NCBI GenBank assembly: GCA_026770595.1
Contig: MU634546.1
Span: forward strand, 1-11,484
DNA length: 11,484 nucleotides
Direction of reading: 5' to 3'
DNA from: Ochromonadaceae sp. CCMP2298
Lineage: Eukaryota > Sar > Synurophyceae > Ochromonadales > Ochromonadaceae
Under the pieces are notes generated by a model. The model had not been told where the DNA came from, searched no databases, and was given only the letters and a program-made list of their open reading frames with translations. A program made the translations under genes and the position numbers. Shown in pieces: positions 1 to 8,035 of this stretch (position 1 is its first letter; every line of letters starts with the position of its first letter).

Positions 1-3000
1 ATCAACAGCAGCAGCAGCATCGGCAGCAGCAGCAGCAGAGGGCGGGGCGTGCTTCTTGCTGCGAGCCATCCTGCCGCGAGCCTGGGCTTGCAGTAGCACC
101 GCAGCTTCGTCCTCAGTGGGAGCGGGCTTGGATGCTGCCATTGAAGCATCAGCATCAGCCTCGGCATAGGCAGAAACGGCAGCAGCATCGGCAGCAGCAG
201 CAGCAGCAGAGGGCGGGGCGTGCTTCTTGCTGCGAGCCATCCTGCCGCGAGCCTTGGCTTGCAGCTTCCCCTGCGTCTGCTCCTTTCCCTCCTGTTCCTG
301 CCTCTGTCTATCGGACCTGCTGAAGTGCTCCTTCAAGGCCCTGAGCTCGAGTGGTGTCAGGCGAGACGTAAGGGCCTCAATGTCCACCCCCTCGCCCTTT
401 CCCACTCCTGCTCCCTCTGCCCCTACCTCCCACTCGCGCCCGCCCCCCCCCTGCACCTCTCCCTCTGCACCCCCACCAATGTCTACACCTCTGCCTCTGC
501 TGGTGCCTCTGCCTCCTCTGCCTCCTCTGCCTGTTACTATGTCTGGGCTTGTAATCATAGTACCTAGAGCGTCAGCATCCACCAAACCATCTCTCAGATT
601 GGGAACTAAGCGATCCGCATTTTCCCTGCTTCCTTTAGTATTTTGAGTCTTACCCTGGGGGGTTGGGGCAGATACGGGAGCGGTGATTTTGGTGATAGTG
701 GTGGGAGCAGAGACCACTTTTCTCTGTCTCTGTCTGCCTCTGCCCCTGTCTATGTCCCCTCGTCTGTCTCTACTCCCTGCCTCCCCTGCCTCCCCTGCCG
801 CTCTTGTCCTCCCCTGCGCCTCACTCCACACCTGCCCCTCTGCTTCTTCCTGCATCCTCCTCGCCTCTGCCGCCTCTGCCTGCACCTCTGCATCCCCCCG
901 AGCCCACTCGCCCCTCCCCACCCCCACTTCACACCCCACACCCCCCCCCTCTCCCAGTTCCACCGCGTTTGCTGCGCAGTTCGTGCTCGCGATGTCCGCT
1001 AAGCTCATACCCGCATACTTGCTAGCAAAATCAGGCATGGGGGTTGGGCGGGAATAGCCAGCCCCAAAAGCACCGGCTTGAGTTGTGCTATTGTCCATGC
1101 TTACGTACTCCCTCTGGGATAAAGCACTGGGGGCTAAGTGCGCCATACGTCCTTGCCCCGAATTAGGGGCATTACCTGAGTCTGGGTTTTTGTATGGGCC
1201 GTAGACGCGGTTGAGGCTTCGCGGTTTTTTGTTGTCCAGTACGGCCTTCTCGTAATTACGCACGTGGTAGGTGTTCTGTGATGGCTGGGGGCGATCCTTG
1301 TGCTCCTTCTGCTCTGCTCTTCTCCTTCTATAGCAGGAATTAAAAGAGTCTACGGAGGGAATATGGAATTATGGGTGTATGGGAATATAGGGGAATTGAG
1401 GGGAATGGAGGGAAAGGTTTCAGACAATACAGTATTAACCCATAACACACGGTAAGATATATAACACTTATACTTACTCGAAAAGTACAAATCCACCCCC
1501 ACTTGGATCCCATGCCTCTCCACCTCCGCCTCTTTCTCCGCCTCCTCTCTCTCCCGCGCCAGGCTGCGGCGCCGAGCAAGGGGGGACATTGACAGAGCCT
1601 GCTGTGAGAGTATGGCTGCTTGTATGCGCAGCACAGCCTCTACCTCGTCTTCGATTAAACCCATGTCCTTGCTTGTGCCGTCCCTGTCTTCTGTGTCTCT
1701 GTCTTTATCCCTATTGCTTGTGTTTACGAGCCGCCCCCCTCCCCCCTGTGCCTGCTCCTGCTGCCTTTGACTGCACTGCTTTGATTGCCTCTCTTGCCTC
1801 TGCTGCTGCTGTGTCTGCTGCCTCTCTGTCTCCCTTTGCCTCTCCCCGCTCCTGCTCTTACTCCTGCTCTTACTCCTGCTCCTGCCCCTTTCCCTACTGC
1901 CCTCCCTAGCCCCCCCTCCATCCCACTTCGTGCCCTCCACCACCGCAGCTTCAAAATCCAACTCTCTGTTTATCTGCTGGTACAATTTAGTCGCCTTCTT
2001 GCTGCGCGCTCCGCCCTTAAGCGCCTTCCCTTGTGATACATAATCGGGGGTCCCCAGCGCCTCCGCCCCACCGGCGTTTGCATGCACACCATTTCCCATT
2101 TCCCCCCTTGCCCAACTCACATCCCACCCATCCCCCATCAACCCCATGCCTCCACGCCTCGGACGGGGGCGACGGCTACTGGGGGCGGAAACCGGTCTAT
2201 AGCTCCCGGGAAGACGGTCACTCGCCCTCAGCGACCGGTCAAAAGTGGCGGATTCGCCCTCTGTAGAGTTCCCAACATTAGCGGACATTCTGAATTTCCC
2301 AATGTTCCCGACATTCCCGATATTCCGGGGATCTGCGGGATTACTAGCCTTTGTCCTGTTGCCAGTGGCGCTGGTGGCTCGCTGAACTCCGGCCCGATTT
2401 CTAGCCCCCCCCTGCGCGTTCCCAGAACTTGGAGAGCGGGCTCTGCGCAGGGTTTTCTCAGATAAAAGCTTATCGGGAGATTGTGCGTGGGGCAAAACGT
2501 GGAACTGCGTAAGGGCCAGAATCTCCGGCCAACGGGTAATACCCCCATCATCCATCGTTCCTTCCCCCCTACCCGCTAAACCCCCTTCCCCCCCCACGCC
2601 CACCTCCACCCCCGCCCCCGCCCCCGCCCCCGCCCCCTTACGCGACAGACTCCGCATCGTCAGCTTTAAGTACTCATCCTCCGTCATGCTTCTCGGCAGA
2701 CGCTTCTTCCTGCTGGGGAATTTACATGGCTGGGGTTTGCGTACTGGAGATGCCGGGGTGGGGATTTTTTGTCGGTAGGGGGAGTGCTCGGAGACGTATT
2801 TTCGCCAGTAGTATTCGCCGGAATCTTTGGGGCCGTATGCGTCTTCGTCGTATTTTTCGAATTGCGCGTGTTCCTTGGGGTGCGCGAGGGGTAGGTACTG
2901 CACCCCCTTTGCCTGTGCTTGTGTTTGGGTCAGCCCCTGTATCTCTGTCTGACCCTGCGTTGGCCCCTGTCCCTGTCCTTGTCTCTGTCCCTGTCTGCTG

Positions 3001-3269
3001 GGAGAATGGGGGGCAGGGTCAGCGCTAGAGCCAGAGCCGGAGCCGGAGGCAGAGGCATAGATATCGGGTTGTGGCATATCGTGGGTGCCGGTATCCTGTT
3101 CGCTATGTGCGAGCACGTGCTTATCAGTATATGCGCTGATGGGAGCGACCTCGGGTATATCGAAGTCATCATAGTATAAGTCTTCGTCCCCCCCACCCAA
3201 CCCCATTTCCGTATCCCGTATATCCCCAGCATCCTCTAGATTCGCCCACGGAGGGAAGTACAGATCCAT
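1..3269 (-). CDS. Large low-complexity protein with RS-rich, RGG-like and two IQ motifs (3' partial)
   Basis: Two exons, 3269-1478 and 1349-1, give at least 1047 residues with no stop before the window edge. The first ATG is at 3269; the codon two upstream is GTG, preceded by an in-frame TAA, so 3269 is the likely start unless an upstream exon exists. No enzyme domain is recognised. In order I see an acidic start (MDLYFPPW), Gly/Gln/Ser repeats, a basic patch (KFPSRKKRLPR), a Gly/Ala run, an RS-rich stretch (about residues 455-480), a Gln-rich stretch, a partial IQ-like helix (RIQAAIL, near 548), an Arg/Glu helix, a Gly/Glu region, an RGG-like patch (about 868-886), and two IQ motifs, LQAKARGRMAR (960-970) and LQAQARGRMAR (from 1017). 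IQ motifs typically bind calmodulin or myosin light chains; RS and RGG patches often mark RNA-associated proteins. Which applies here is inference. Open frame and splice fit are strong; function is unknown. Confidence 0.75.
9..264 (-). repeat. In-frame 171-bp tandem duplication encoding the IQ motifs
   Basis: Positions about 9-95 and 180-264 are nearly identical. The shared block GGCGGGGCGT lies at 41 and 212, so the period is 171 bp, exactly 57 codons. Each copy encodes one IQ motif followed by ARSKKHAPPS and an Ala/Asp run. The copies differ slightly in the number of GCT codons and by a Lys/Gln change inside the motif. The window cuts off what follows, so more copies may exist beyond position 1. 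Confidence 0.85.
1350..1477 (-). other. Intron of the IQ-motif protein gene
   Basis: Read on the minus strand, the donor is GA|GTAAGT and the acceptor is CCGTAG|ACTC, giving 128 nt. The donor leaves phase 1. Joining to 1349 restores the frame (LYFS-NSFNSCYRRRR) and it stays open for 1349 nt to the window edge, while reading through the intron meets a stop at the acceptor TAG. The interval is AT-richer than its exons and has a pyrimidine stretch before the acceptor. Confidence 0.85.
2609..2637 (-). repeat. GGGGGC hexanucleotide repeat, possible G-quadruplex, in coding sequence
   Basis: On the plus strand this is CCCCCG repeated about five times. The coding strand therefore carries runs of five G separated by single C, encoding alternating Gly/Ala. 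The neighbouring coding sequence is also G-rich and has further G runs. Four or more closely spaced G runs fit the usual G-quadruplex pattern; folding in vivo is inference. Confidence 0.7.
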
Positions 3270-3576
3270 CTCCACTTAGAGAGCGGTCTAAAGGAATAGA
3301 GGTTCGAGCTAAGCGTAGAGGTAATGGCTGCAGGTGTGCTGAATAGTGTTGGTAGAGTCGGACTGGCTCCGTGTGTACCGTTAATGGGTGGTTGCTAGAA
3401 GATTGTCCGTGTCGCTCACAAGATGAGTGCTGGGATCGATGAGCTGCGAGCTTGAGCTGCAAGCTTGAGATCCAATCTGTGAGACGGACGAACGATCCAG
3501 CTCGATAAGGCTCAAAAAAGTGTGGTACAGCTGCTTTGGAGCTGGTCGTGAGCAGCAAGCCAAGATCCAGAGCGCC

Positions 3577-3618
3577 AAGCGCCGAGAGCCGAGCGCCGAG
3601 AGCCGTGCGCCGAGAGCT
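3577..3618. repeat. 14-bp minisatellite, three copies
   Basis: Three adjacent 14-bp units are AAGCGCCGAGAGCC, GAGCGCCGAGAGCC and GTGCGCCGAGAGCT, differing at one to three positions. They lie about 310-350 bp upstream of the IQ-motif gene start. A looser related segment (AGAGCGCC) precedes them. Confidence 0.8.
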
Positions 3619-3794
3619 GCCGTGTAGAGCACAGACGCAAGTCGAGCGCGCGTTTGAGGCTTTTCCAGCTGAACCTATAACAGTAGGAACCCATTGCTCT
3701 ACGCGTAGGAACCTATCTCACAATCCATAGCTTCCACATTATGCATCACATTCGTCGGGAAACTGCTCAGTTGGAAAGGGTTATTTTTTAACAG

Positions 3795-3934
3795 CCAAAA
3801 GCGCCTAAATGAGAGAAATTTTGATACAGAAAACCCCGCAACTAGAGTTCTCAGTCGAATTGAGGATATTTCGAAGAAAATTCTCGTCGAGAAGACGAAT
3901 TTTGTGCAAATTTCTCTCATTTAGGCGCTTTTGG
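3795..3934. mobile_element. 140-bp element with perfect 27-bp terminal inverted repeats (MITE-like)
   Basis: The left arm at 3795-3821 begins CCAAAAGCGCCTAAATGAGA. The right arm at 3908-3934 is its exact reverse complement over 27 bp. The 86-bp middle has a second hairpin: AAAATTC near 3879 pairs with GAATTTT near 3897, and TTCTCG is followed by CGAGAA. There is no coding capacity. A related copy begins near 11411, with shared sequence reaching about 20 bp outside the left arm (AAAGGGTTA at 3776), so the true boundary may be wider than the arms. No target-site duplication is evident. A non-autonomous inverted-repeat transposon remnant is the likeliest identity; a shared regulatory or hairpin-RNA element is the alternative. 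Confidence 0.65.
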
Positions 3935-4292
3935 GAGCACCTCTGAGGCTCCTCCGGATTGGCTAACTTACCGCTCGGAAGGTGAGCAGATTCACGATGA
4001 ACATAACCCTATATTCATTGCGTGAAATCGATAATATTAGTCTACTCTTCTGTTGTTTAGGCGTTTAAAGGCCCTTTTTCCGATAAAAATGTCGGCGGGA
4101 TCTCTTTTTGCGGCGGGCTTCCCATCATTGCTGGACCTCGAACCAGTAACCCAATCCGCTCGGGTAACCACCAATTCGGTAAAAGAAGAGGCGGAAGGGA
4201 TTATACAGTAGGCGGAGGCGCCCCGCAACTAAGATGGTAAGTGTCTATTGGTCAAAGTTAGACAAACACCTTGTACTCTACATCTCTGGTGG

Positions 4293-5200
4293 CTAAACAA
4301 AATTTACATACGCGATAAAGGCCAAAATAAAGACAGTGAGCCACAGCGACGGCCGCAGCGAGGAGGCAGCGTTGTAGGGTGTCGTGTAGTATGGCACGTC
4401 GCAGCCTAGATTGAGATCTATCTTCGTGTCCAGCGTGGGGTCTGGCTCGCACTCCTCCTCGATAGGGGGACATTTGATGTTAGAGCAGAGCTGCACGAAG
4501 GTAGGGTCGTTGGCGCAGACGCTGGCCACCTGGACGCAGAAGGAGCGGCACGGGGGCTTGGGCGTGTCTCTCTTCTTGCCGCTGACGGGATCCGTGAACT
4601 CGCCTGTGCAGTAGTTGCGGTACATGGGGTTGTTGCTGCCGTAGAAGAGGCACAGATACTGCATCACGATTGCTGCAGGGAGGTGTGGGTGTGGGAGGAT
4701 AAGGGGGGGGGGTGGTGGCGGGCATGAACAGAGGAGAGTCAGCAACAGGCTTAGCATCTATGAGGAGCGTCCCACGCGGACCTACCTCGGCATTGATCAG
4801 TATCTCGAAAGGTCCTCCCATTTCCGAATATCTCTTGAGAGAGCCGTTTGCCCACCGCCTCCAGCACGTTGCACGTCTCTGCGTTCTCCAGGTTATTGGG
4901 ATAGTACTTCTCCTCGATGATCTTCTCGTTCAAAGCTTTGCAGTAGGTCAAAGAGGAGCATGTCACACACGGCTCGTTGCCTGTTGGAGTCTCCTTGAAG
5001 ATCGCCAGCTCGCGCAGGTGCTTCGGGGACGCGCTCACGGTCTGATCAGGGAACAAGATTTCCGCGAGTTGGTCTCTGTGCTCGTCATATGCCGACTTCG
5101 TATTCGTAACCCACTCGTAGTTTGAGCTGCACAGCTGTACAAAAGTGAACAACAGGACGAGCTTCACGGTGGAGACGACTGTACTCCTGTTCGCGATCAT
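4293..5200 (-). CDS. Secreted cysteine-rich protein, Mid1/FAM155-like CRD, probable GPI anchor
   Basis: Two exons (5200-4786, 4672-4293) encode 264 residues. The start at 5200 is the first ATG; the upstream extension begins only with GTG. Residues 5-26 form a signal peptide (VKLVLLFTFVQLCSS). The body has cysteines at 78, 81, 87, 110, 137, 146, 160, 180, 184, 191, 201, 206, 213 and 229. The core pattern YLCLFYG...PPCRSFCVQVASVC...QLCSNIKCP resembles the frizzled-like cysteine-rich domain of Mid1/FAM155 proteins, which are ancillary subunits of Cch1 and NALCN cation channels. The end (NAAS, short spacer, then 19 mostly hydrophobic residues at the very C-terminus) fits a GPI attachment signal, or else a tail anchor. 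It would act at the cell surface or in the secretory pathway. The family call is by eye; a generic frizzled-like domain protein is the alternative. It is transcribed divergently from the Ser/Pro-rich protein gene. Confidence 0.7.
4673..4785 (-). other. Intron of the cysteine-rich protein gene
   Basis: Read on the minus strand, the donor is GAG|GTAGGT and the acceptor CTCCCTGCAG|CAATC, with a long C-rich tract before it that includes a run of about ten C. Length is 113 nt. The phase-1 join gives QCR-AIVMQYLCLFY. Unspliced, the frame stops at TAG in the intron. The join places C137 nine residues before C146, as expected for one cysteine-rich domain. Confidence 0.88.
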
Positions 5201-5620
5201 CGTCCGACTCCTCCTGTCCTGCACGGCCCGATATGCGTCTGTCGTCCTGCCCCGGCAGATATCAGTCGATCAGAAGCGTGTGAAGGATTCCACTCCCTGC
5301 AATGAGATGGAGCGCCAGGGCCTCGTAAGTATGCAACCCTAGGAACCTACTCCTATCCTCCACAATGCGCGGCCTCCACAATGCAGGTCGGACAGCGAAA
5401 TTTCGCATATTGGAACAAAGTCTTTGTTGTCGACGCAAGTCTTTCGATCACAGAGTTTAGATCGTGAAATAACCGTCTCTCACATCACTTCAGGACTTCC
5501 CTATGATCTGACACCACTTTCCTATAAGCAAGAGTAGGAACAACACTTGTTTAAGGATTACTGCGTGACTGGTACCAGGTTACTGCAACAGTGACGGCAC
5601 ACCCGGAATTACGCGTTTGC
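5201..5620. promoter_or_regulatory. Divergent promoter region
   Basis: About 420 bp separate the ATGs of two divergent genes, so it should hold both promoters and 5' UTRs. I see a 16-bp tandem repeat at 5357-5388 (CCTCCACAATGC twice), short palindromes (CGAAATTTCG near 5397; ACAAAG-T-CTTTGT near 5416), and a weak TATA-like TATAAG at 5523, about 98 bp before the plus-strand ATG. None is proven functional. Confidence 0.4.
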
Positions 5621-5648
5621 ATGCCGTTACCAGGTTACTGCAACAGTG
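5573..5648. repeat. 21-bp direct repeat at the start of the Ser/Pro-rich gene
   Basis: TACCAGGTTACTGCAACAGT plus G occurs at 5573-5593 and again at 5628-5648, exact over 21 bp, with a 55-bp period. Each copy lies just before or overlaps a candidate start: ATG at 5621 lies between them, and ATG at 5651 directly follows the second. The duplication may have created the alternative start. Confidence 0.85.
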
Positions 5649-8035
5649 CAATGCCCTCGCCCGGCATAACACTCACGGCCGCCGTCCCAGATGCCATCGA
5701 AGCGCCTAGCGAATTACCTCCCACGTACGTCGCTGCGAATCACGTGCCCCCAATCGAACATCCAGACTCCCCGCCCGCCACGCTCTATACGGTTGTTCCC
5801 TTAAGCCGGCCCCCGAATCATCCCTCCGCAACACCAAGCAAGCCAGACCTTCGGCCTAATTCCGACCGCATTCAATTGGAGATAACGACACCTACCCGGG
5901 CGAGTAGTACGGGCTCCGAGAGGGGTTTTTCGGGGCCGCTGAATGTGTTTTCTCCCGGACTATCGCCCATCGGCCAGAGCCGGTCATATGCGCACAACCA
6001 GAGCTTCGAGGTCGCGGAGGCGGCAGAAGCGGAAGCAGACGGAGGACAGCGCGTAGAGCAATTAGAGCGTCAAGGGCTGGGCCAGGAACAGGATCATTTT
6101 CAGGAAGAGCAGGCACGCATAGCCCTTGAGCGGGTTGGCAACCTTACAGTGGCAGGGACAAGCGCAGAGCAGGCGAGGGCGGAAGGTGCACTGCTCGACT
6201 TCAGCCCCACCCCCTGCACGTCTGATGCAAATCTTGACGAGGGGGCTGCCCCTGTCACCAATTACTGGAAGGGAAAGCTGTTTCGAAACGAATCCGGCGA
6301 CGTGTCTGTGGATAGCGAGGTACTGGTCTGGCAGGCGATAGAACACCCCAAAGCCGAGTCCCCCGCCTCCCAAGTCCACTACCCCCTTACCTCTACTGCC
6401 ACCGCCGTTCGCGACTGTGTTGAGAGTGCGGTCGACCTCAGCATAGACAGCGACGTATGCGTGACGAAGCAGTCGCTCATATACCCCACCAGCGAGAGTG
6501 TGTACGCATCCTCTACCCACACCCACAACCTAAGCAACTTGTCTATCGACAGCGACGGAAAGGAGTCGCCCATCCACACCGCAAACCTCGTCAAAAACAC
6601 CGCCGCGCGCTCTCACCGCCCCCCTGACCAACTTGTGTTCCCCGCGACTGAAGGGGTCGCCTCACTGTTGAACGTCAGCAATGTCTCGCTTTTCGATACT
6701 CGGTCCTTCGATAACAACTCTTCTATGCAGTCGATTTCGCTCCTGCTGCCGGCAACCCCAGTGCGTCCGTGGGGCTTGCACGGAATCCCCAGCACCTCCT
6801 CCGCGTCTTTTGCGCGCCCCAGCGCAGAGGTGCAGAGACGCAGGGCGGGTCATCACTCCCACCAGTACCCGCACCAGCAACCGCACCACCAGTACCCGCA
6901 CCACCAACACCCGCACCACTTTCGATCGGACGGCGCAAGGGATCTATATATGGTGACAAGCTCCGACTCTGAGGTAATGAGGGTTGCGAACTCGAGGGAG
7001 GGAGCGGAGGACTGGCAGGGCTACGGCAGCGACAACCTTACGATGAGCCCCGCCTTTGCAAAGTCGCACAGAGCACCGCCCTCGCACGTGCACGTGCCAG
7101 TTGGTATTGCCACCCGGCAAACAGCCAGACACGCAGTCGATGAACACGGAAGAGCGCAGAGGTCGAATGGGGCAGTCTCATCTCACAGAGAGAAGATCGG
7201 GCTCCACCATGACACCCCAGTGTACGGCACCGACGCGAGCCAACCCGACAGCCCCCCTGCTTCAACACCCGCAACAGCGCCGCTCGCCCCGAATCCCTCC
7301 TTCGCTGAGGGGGCGTACGCGTCCCTGGTGGCGGGGTCGCTGTTCACTGTGGTGGTGGATGCCTCTGGCCGCACTGTCTTGTTACCAGTACTGCTTGACC
7401 CCGGCAGCGGGAGTGGGGGTACCGATAGCGGCAGCGGTGGGGATGACTTCTTACCATATACGGGGCAGTACCGTCAGCAGTTCCAGCAGCAGGATCCACA
7501 CTGCTATCAGCATTTGCATGGTCATAAGCACGCAACACTAGCAAGCAGCAAACAACCGTGGCATAGTTACCATCCAACCAGCCCAGAGATGTGCGGCGAC
7601 AGCGGCATCAACCTTCGACGAGTGTTGGAGAGAGCGCTCGGGAGTGCTAGCAAGCTTGGGAATAACCTCACATCTTCTTCTAACTCTTCTGAGAGACCCC
7701 CTTGGCCTGCGCGGAGATCGCCCTCGCCCTTGCTAACCCCCCCGAGCCCCGCCCGCCTGGCAACACCGGGTAGCGGGAGGAGGGGCCCCCTCTCTCCAGC
7801 TGACGAATCTCCATTCCACCTGAGTGGTGCTGACGGCAAAGAGCAGCTTTTGCTCTCAAGCGCCTACTGGCAGGAACGCATGCTCCTGCGCAACATGACC
7901 TCCGTCCTGGGCCGTGTTGCACCCAAGGCATACCCATACTCCCCATCAACCCCCCACCCTCGGCATCCGGCCAGCCCTTATTCCTCGCCCTCCCAGTCTC
8001 ACTTCTCCATGGGGAACTCTTCTGCACGCTTGTAA
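5621..8035 (+). CDS. Intronless Ser/Pro-rich, largely disordered protein of unknown function
   Basis: This is one uninterrupted frame of 804 residues from the ATG at 5621; an alternative ATG at 5651 would give 794. No known domain is recognised and there is no signal peptide or membrane segment, so a cytosolic or nuclear protein is likely. Composition is Ser, Pro, Ala, Gly and Gln rich with many Ser/Thr-Pro sites, including a cluster near the end (SPSPLLTPPSP). A short motif recurs: SVDSE (229-233), DLSIDSD (272-278), LSIDSDG (307-313), and a weaker SSDSEV near 446. A His/Gln/Tyr/Pro tract covers about 410-434, and a GSGSGG patch is near 600. Two short stretches look folded or conserved: NYWKGKLFRNESG before the first motif, and SAYWQERMLLRNMTSVLGRV near the C-terminus. 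Phosphorylation-regulated scaffolding is only a guess. The long open frame and the poly(A) signal after it support a real gene. Confidence 0.75.
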   Translation: MPLPGYCNSAMPSPGITLTAAVPDAIEAPSELPPTYVAANHVPPIEHPDSPPATLYTVVPLSRPPNHPSATPSKPDLRPNSDRIQLEITTPTRASSTGSERGFSGPLNVFSPGLSPIGQSRSYAHNQSFEVAEAAEAEADGGQRVEQLERQGLGQEQDHFQEEQARIALERVGNLTVAGTSAEQARAEGALLDFSPTPCTSDANLDEGAAPVTNYWKGKLFRNESGDVSVDSEVLVWQAIEHPKAESPASQVHYPLTSTATAVRDCVESAVDLSIDSDVCVTKQSLIYPTSESVYASSTHTHNLSNLSIDSDGKESPIHTANLVKNTAARSHRPPDQLVFPATEGVASLLNVSNVSLFDTRSFDNNSSMQSISLLLPATPVRPWGLHGIPSTSSASFARPSAEVQRRRAGHHSHQYPHQQPHHQYPHHQHPHHFRSDGARDLYMVTSSDSEVMRVANSREGAEDWQGYGSDNLTMSPAFAKSHRAPPSHVHVPVGIATRQTARHAVDEHGRAQRSNGAVSSHREKIGLHHDTPVYGTDASQPDSPPASTPATAPLAPNPSFAEGAYASLVAGSLFTVVVDASGRTVLLPVLLDPGSGSGGTDSGSGGDDFLPYTGQYRQQFQQQDPHCYQHLHGHKHATLASSKQPWHSYHPTSPEMCGDSGINLRRVLERALGSASKLGNNLTSSSNSSERPPWPARRSPSPLLTPPSPARLATPGSGRRGPLSPADESPFHLSGADGKEQLLLSSAYWQERMLLRNMTSVLGRVAPKAYPYSPSTPHPRHPASPYSSPSQSHFSMGNSSARL
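6860..6922 (+). repeat. CAC/CAG/CCG-rich microsatellite encoding a His-rich tract
   Basis: Imperfect repeats built on CACCAGTACCCG and CACCACCAG encode a His/Gln/Tyr/Pro run inside the Ser/Pro-rich protein. The units keep frame, as expected for coding repeat expansion. Confidence 0.75.

Larger units (their letters stand above)
3276..4292. other. Intergenic region between two minus-strand genes
   Basis: About 1 kb that must hold the 3' end of the cysteine-rich protein gene and the promoter of the IQ-motif protein gene. Besides the minisatellite and the inverted-repeat element listed separately, it contains a 13-bp tandem repeat at 3441-3466 (GAGCTGCGAGCTT, GAGCTGCAAGCTT). No convincing gene is seen: the short open frames lack recognisable protein patterns and overlap repeats. 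No clear TATA box or AATAAA signal was found for either neighbour. Confidence 0.6.

Noticed and set aside
132-1057. Several plus-strand frames rich in Pro, Ser and Cys
   Set aside because: Shadows of the Gly/Arg/Glu-rich minus-strand exon; none shows a known pattern.
1328-1349. Alternative acceptor CTATAG at 1328 for the first gene's intron
   Set aside because: Its join to the phase-1 donor puts exon 2 in a wrong frame; the acceptor at 1350 keeps the frame open to the window edge.
3270-3275. GTG start two codons before the IQ-protein ATG
   Set aside because: Nuclear eukaryotic genes start at ATG almost always; the first ATG is at 3269 and an in-frame TAA lies directly upstream of the GTG.
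3699-3920. Minus-strand frame of 73 codons across the inverted-repeat element
   Set aside because: It overlaps both arms and has no recognisable protein pattern, so it is most likely a by-product of the palindrome.
4095-4175. tRNA-like box B (GGTTCGAGGTCC, minus strand) with an A-box-like CCGAGCGG nearby
   Set aside because: The B box has an extra base, the two boxes are only about ten bases apart, and no acceptor or anticodon stem can be drawn. A tRNA-derived SINE relic is possible but not supportable.
5201-5224. GTG start extending the cysteine-rich protein by eight residues
   Set aside because: ATG at 5200 gives a well-formed signal peptide; the extension would add charged residues before it.
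5591-5620. GTG start for the Ser/Pro-rich protein
   Set aside because: It lies at the end of the first 21-bp repeat; ATG at 5621 or 5651 is the more likely start in a eukaryote.
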